A stretch of 64,000 nucleotides of DNA from Bacilli bacterium (GTDB taxonomy: Bacteria; Bacillota_I; Bacilli_A; RFN20; CAG-826), in NCBI GenBank assembly GCA_024408105.1, contig JAKSVG010000003.1:23153-87152 (forward strand), written 5' to 3'. Shown in pieces: positions 61,003 to 64,000 of the stretch. The position numbers and the translations under genes were made by a program. Under the pieces are notes generated by a model that had not been told where the DNA came from, made no database searches, and saw only the letters and a list, made by a program, of their open reading frames with translations. Numbering within the stretch: position 1 is the stretch's first letter; the number at the start of each line of letters is the position of its first letter.

Positions 61003-61995
61003 ATGAAAAAGAATAAAATATTTGCATGCATACTGCCTTTTCTTTCAGTATGCTTAGCCTCATGTTCAGGCTCTGGCGTTCACCATGACGCAAAAGAATA
61101 TTTTGTTGATGTAGATTATAAGACTGATTTTAAAATTCTTCAGTTGACTGATTTGCACTTAACAATGGAAGATGATCTTAATTATCATTTAAAATTTGTT
61201 GATTTAACAATAAAAGACGCAAATCCAGACTTTATTATTTGCACAGGTGATATTTTTACTTTTGCAACAACCCATGTTATGGATACATTATTTAATTTCT
61301 TTGAATCACATAAAATACCTTGGGGTGTTACCTTTGGTAATCACGACGAGCAAACATATTTTTCAATTAAAACTTTAACTGGAAATTTAAATTCAAAATA
61401 TGAATATTGCAAATTCATTGATATCCAAGATGACGATGTCTATGGAAACGCAAATTACATCGTTAATATTAATAAAGATGGCAAAGCAAAATATCAACTC
61501 GTTGTCCTTGACTCTAATCGTTACGAATATACAAATGGTTATGGATATGATAATTTCCATCAAGACCAAGTCGATTGGTACGAAAGAGTTGTGAAGTATT
61601 CAACAGAAAAAAATGGTTATGTTGTACCTTCGTTAGCATTTTTCCATATACCATTTGAAGAATATGGAATCGCTTATAATTTGTATAAACAAGGAAGCAG
61701 CTTAGTAACACATCATTATGGCGAAAATAGAGAAGGCATTGCTTGCTCAAGAAAAGAAAGTCAAATGTTTGAAAAAATGGTGGAGCTTGGTTCGACAAAA
61801 GCATGCTTTGTCGGACATGATCACATTAACAATTCTGATATTACATATCAAGGCATTGAATTGGTGTTCGGAATTAAAGCCACTGATAGAGTTTATGCGG
61901 ACAAAGATATGATGGGCGGATTAACAATCACAATCCACGATGATAATTCGTACACGATTGATCGCATTTACCATACATATGAGGAGGTTAAATAA
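61003..61995 (+). CDS. Lipoprotein metallophosphoesterase (calcineurin-like)
   Basis: 330 residues from ATG 61003. Lipobox LASC after MKKNKIFACILPFLSVC. Metallophosphatase motifs in order: QLTDLHLT (DxH), ICTGDIF (GD), FGNHDEQ (GNHD), FFHIPFEEY (H), FVGHDHINN (GHxH). Acts on phosphoesters outside the membrane. An extended -10 TG-T-TATCAT (60988-60996) ends 6 bases before this ATG, excluding the longer frame back to 60931 and implying a leaderless mRNA. Confidence 0.9.
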   Translation: MKKNKIFACILPFLSVCLASCSGSGVHHDAKEYFVDVDYKTDFKILQLTDLHLTMEDDLNYHLKFVDLTIKDANPDFIICTGDIFTFATTHVMDTLFNFFESHKIPWGVTFGNHDEQTYFSIKTLTGNLNSKYEYCKFIDIQDDDVYGNANYIVNINKDGKAKYQLVVLDSNRYEYTNGYGYDNFHQDQVDWYERVVKYSTEKNGYVVPSLAFFHIPFEEYGIAYNLYKQGSSLVTHHYGENREGIACSRKESQMFEKMVELGSTKACFVGHDHINNSDITYQGIELVFGIKATDRVYADKDMMGGLTITIHDDNSYTIDRIYHTYEEVK

Positions 61996-61997
61996 TT

Positions 61998-62894
61998 ATG
62001 AAAAAGATGAAAACTCCTGATATTATTGCCTTAATTCTTGTCTTCTTTTTAGGCAGTGCATTTATGTTTTTTGCCGTGAATTGCTTCATAACCATTATTT
62101 TCAATTATGAAGCAAAGTTTAATTTCCCTTATATATTCGGAATTCTTCCACATTTAGTTTTTGCGATTGAACTTGTGACATTTTTAATTTTCTTATGTAG
62201 ATACTTAAGTATGGAGCCTCAATATCGAGATCATCATGTAAAAGTCTACATGAGACAATTCCTCATTTATTCACTTATTGGATTAATACTTACAATTTTG
62301 GGTGGAACGATTGGTTACAATTTCTTAATTGATAACCCATATCCTGGCGTCTTAATTGTATGTTTAATTATGAATATAATTATTGGTGGCTTTGCTTTAA
62401 CGTGCTTAATAAAATTAAGAAGAAAAGAAGAGAAATCCCAAAAACTTACTTACAAAGCATGGTATGGGTGGTTCACAGCTGCGATTAGTCTATTAATTTT
62501 CTTTGCACTCTTTAGGTTTGGCGCATTCTTGTGGAGCTTCTTCTATATGGATTACTCCAAATTTCTCCTCACATTGCCATTTTATATTTCTTTGTTAGTT
62601 CCTGTTGCATGCTTAGTTTTACTTGAACTTCCTAGACTTGGGTATAAACTTGAACATTTTAAGAGAAATCAAATAATTGCTTGGTCAATCGTTTTAGCAA
62701 TTGGACTTGCTACAAGTTTATACACAATTATTGTCGGTATAAAAAATCCTGAATTAATTTCTTTAATTTCTGCAGCAATGCCAATAGAAAGAATTGCATC
62801 TAAACCATTAGAAATTATTGTCTTGGTTGGTGTTAACACATTGATCCCGTTAGGAAAATTACTTCAAATTATTATTAAAAAGGATAAGCAATAA
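61998..62894 (+). CDS. Polytopic membrane protein, unknown function
   Basis: 298 residues with about eight hydrophobic helices (roughly 9-32, 44-67, 88-108, 117-137, 160-183, 190-212, 226-247 and 270-292). No family recognised. RBS GAGGAGG lies within the end of the phosphoesterase gene, so the two form an operon. Confidence 0.75.
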   Translation: MKKMKTPDIIALILVFFLGSAFMFFAVNCFITIIFNYEAKFNFPYIFGILPHLVFAIELVTFLIFLCRYLSMEPQYRDHHVKVYMRQFLIYSLIGLILTILGGTIGYNFLIDNPYPGVLIVCLIMNIIIGGFALTCLIKLRRKEEKSQKLTYKAWYGWFTAAISLLIFFALFRFGAFLWSFFYMDYSKFLLTLPFYISLLVPVACLVLLELPRLGYKLEHFKRNQIIAWSIVLAIGLATSLYTIIVGIKNPELISLISAAMPIERIASKPLEIIVLVGVNTLIPLGKLLQIIIKKDKQ

Positions 62895-62907
62895 GCTTAT
62901 TCTTTTT
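62884..62907 (+). terminator. Possible terminator after the 61998 membrane-protein gene
   Basis: AATAAGCTTATT palindrome within AAGCAATAAGCTTATTCTT followed by a T-run. The stem is AT-rich with little loop, so this is tentative. Confidence 0.4.
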
Positions 62908-64000
62908 TTATTTCACCAGCTTTAAGTAAGGCTATTTTTGTTATAACTGGCCCAATTAATTCATATATTAATGTGGAAGTTAAAATGATAGCTAAAATCA
63001 TTCCTCCATAAGTAACAAGTTGTTTTCCTATATCCGATTTGCCTATTTCAATTAAGGCATTTCCTTCATTAACCATTGCGTTTGTGGCATTTGTAGCTAA
63101 GCCTATTGCGACACCAGCTTGAGGAATAAGGGTAAAACCTAGATATTTTTGCACAGTAGGTTCTGCTTTTGTGATTCTACTGCTTGTGAAAGCACCAACC
63201 CATTTCCCTATAATTCTGAATATTAGATATGTCAGCGCAATTACAATTATGATAAGCGCATTAGAAGATGCGAATATTGTTAAGTCTAATGAAGCGCCAC
63301 TAACAACAAAAAATAACATGAATAGTGGAGGTGTGAATTCATCGATTCTTTCAAAAATTCGACTTGAGTCGTCTCTTAAATTGACTAATACGGCACCTAT
63401 CATCATTGATGATAATAAACCTGATATTGAAAAATTTGTATCTTTCGGAAGCCATTTAGACCAAGGAAGTAGACTAACGCCTGTCGCGATTAAAATAGCG
63501 ATAATGCACATGATCATTCTATTTGCGCGTGACTTAAATGCTTTGCAACCTAATGAAACTAGAATTCCAAGGATAAAACCAATAGCTACACTTGCAAGAA
63601 TTGATAATAGTGGCCAAACAGCAATAGAAAAAATATTTGGTGAAGTTCCACTTGCAATTGCTTTAGCAATTGAAAATAAAACCTCAAATAAAATCAATGC
63701 AACTGCATCATCAAAAGCAACAACAGGAAGCAATGTGCTTGTTACTGGTCCTTTCGCTTTATATTGCTTAATAATCATTAGTGTAGCTGCGGGTGCGGTT
63801 GCACAACTAATTGCTCCAAGAGTAAGAATAATTTCAAGTGGAATATCTTTGATAAATATTTTTGCTAAAAACAAGCCACCAATGACAAATATCGTTGCGC
63901 CAATTGCTTCGAAAATTGTAATTAGAACAATCTTACTTCCAACCCTTTTTAATGACTCCCTTCTAAAAGAAGTTCCTATGGAAAATGCTATAAAACCTAA
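62897..64000 (-). CDS. Cation:proton antiporter (CPA2/KefB-like), partial, 5' end outside window
   Basis: The reading frame stays open to the window edge: before the TTG at 63874 it continues upstream as GFIAFSIGTSFRRESLKR, so 63874 is not the start. At least 367 residues and about ten membrane helices. CPA2 features: SCATAPAATLMIIKQYKAKGP, VVAFDDAVALILFEV with the ion-binding Asp pair, and SISGLLSSMMIGAVLVNL. Exchanges Na+ or K+ for protons. No RCK domain follows the membrane part. Confidence 0.88.
   Translation of the reverse strand, partial: LGFIAFSIGTSFRRESLKRVGSKIVLITIFEAIGATIFVIGGLFLAKIFIKDIPLEIILTLGAISCATAPAATLMIIKQYKAKGPVTSTLLPVVAFDDAVALILFEVLFSIAKAIASGTSPNIFSIAVWPLLSILASVAIGFILGILVSLGCKAFKSRANRMIMCIIAILIATGVSLLPWSKWLPKDTNFSISGLLSSMMIGAVLVNLRDDSSRIFERIDEFTPPLFMLFFVVSGASLDLTIFASSNALIIIVIALTYLIFRIIGKWVGAFTSSRITKAEPTVQKYLGFTLIPQAGVAIGLATNATNAMVNEGNALIEIGKSDIGKQLVTYGGMILAIILTSTLIYELIGPVITKIALLKAGEIKKE

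Noticed and set aside
1..64000. Mollicutes code with TGA = Trp
   Set aside because: Trp is encoded by TGG throughout, and TGA works as a stop in several ATGA overlaps (for example rsmH, mutS2/uvrC, DUF523).
63874..64000. Antiporter starting at 63874
   Set aside because: The codon there is TTG without RBS, and the frame continues with membrane-protein-like sequence to the window edge.

Overview
The window is AT-rich, densely packed bacterial chromosome. It uses the standard bacterial code: TGG encodes Trp, and TGA is a working stop at several ATGA start/stop overlaps. Gene content points to a low-GC Gram-positive (Bacilli-type) lineage: a DnaB/DnaI-type replication initiation pair, RNase HIII, MutS2, NrnA, T-box leaders for pheS and ileS, and YceD/DUF177. 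Some traits look Mollicutes-like: a division cluster reduced to mraZ-rsmH-(small membrane protein)-ftsA-ftsZ with no murein genes in it, seven predicted lipoproteins plus signal peptidase II, and secreted nucleases. My best guess is an uncultured, host-associated, Mollicutes-related Bacilli lineage. That assignment is inference; no rRNA is present.

Layout. 1-1260: glycolysis (partial ROK glucokinase and 6-phosphofructokinase, leftward). 1261-1491: a divergent control region with DnaA boxes and a repeated 12-bp dyad. 1492-10661: replication and repair (dnaB-like and dnaI rightward; dnaE, polA and a mutM-coaE fusion leftward). 10728-14324: NrnA, a lipoprotein and acetate kinase. 14435-19182: glycogen branching enzyme, phosphorylase and a dUTPase. 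19183-21967: small housekeeping genes and an ECF S-component. 22071-27618: duplicated-domain lipoprotein, T-box, pheST, DUF177. 27697-33559: reduced division cluster and a nuclease lipoprotein. 33567-43182: T-box-ileS, lspA, rluD, rnhC, mutS2, uvrC. 43212-45857: lipoproteins, tRNA-Arg and an accessory islet with repeats. 45888-54124: MscS operon and transporters (uracil, ZIP metal, anion). 54230-58235: HD-ASCH / repeat protein / ABC transporter / nuclease lipoprotein operon. 58271-64000: DUF5662, DJ-1, flavoprotein, phosphoesterase, a membrane protein and a partial cation/proton antiporter.

How it fits together. Glycogen phosphorylase, glucokinase, phosphofructokinase and acetate kinase fit a fermentative carbohydrate economy. 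Two surface endonuclease-I-like lipoproteins, a uracil permease, NrnA and dUTPase fit nucleic-acid scavenging.

The most striking signals are: (i) a (CT)11 tract forming the 19-bp spacer of a -35/-10 promoter for a small lipoprotein, a classic phase-variation layout, beneath three motifs spaced exactly 21 bp apart; (ii) about ten genes whose -10 box lies only 6-7 bases before the ATG with no ribosome binding site, implying widespread leaderless mRNAs; (iii) an in-frame MutM-CoaE fusion; (iv) an operon joining a membrane-tethered HTH protein, a 57-residue membrane protein and an MscS channel; (v) a six-fold, 16-residue Cys-repeat protein in an ABC-transporter operon; (vi) a degenerate FtsA lacking a membrane-targeting helix. 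No transposase, prophage, rRNA or CRISPR array was seen.
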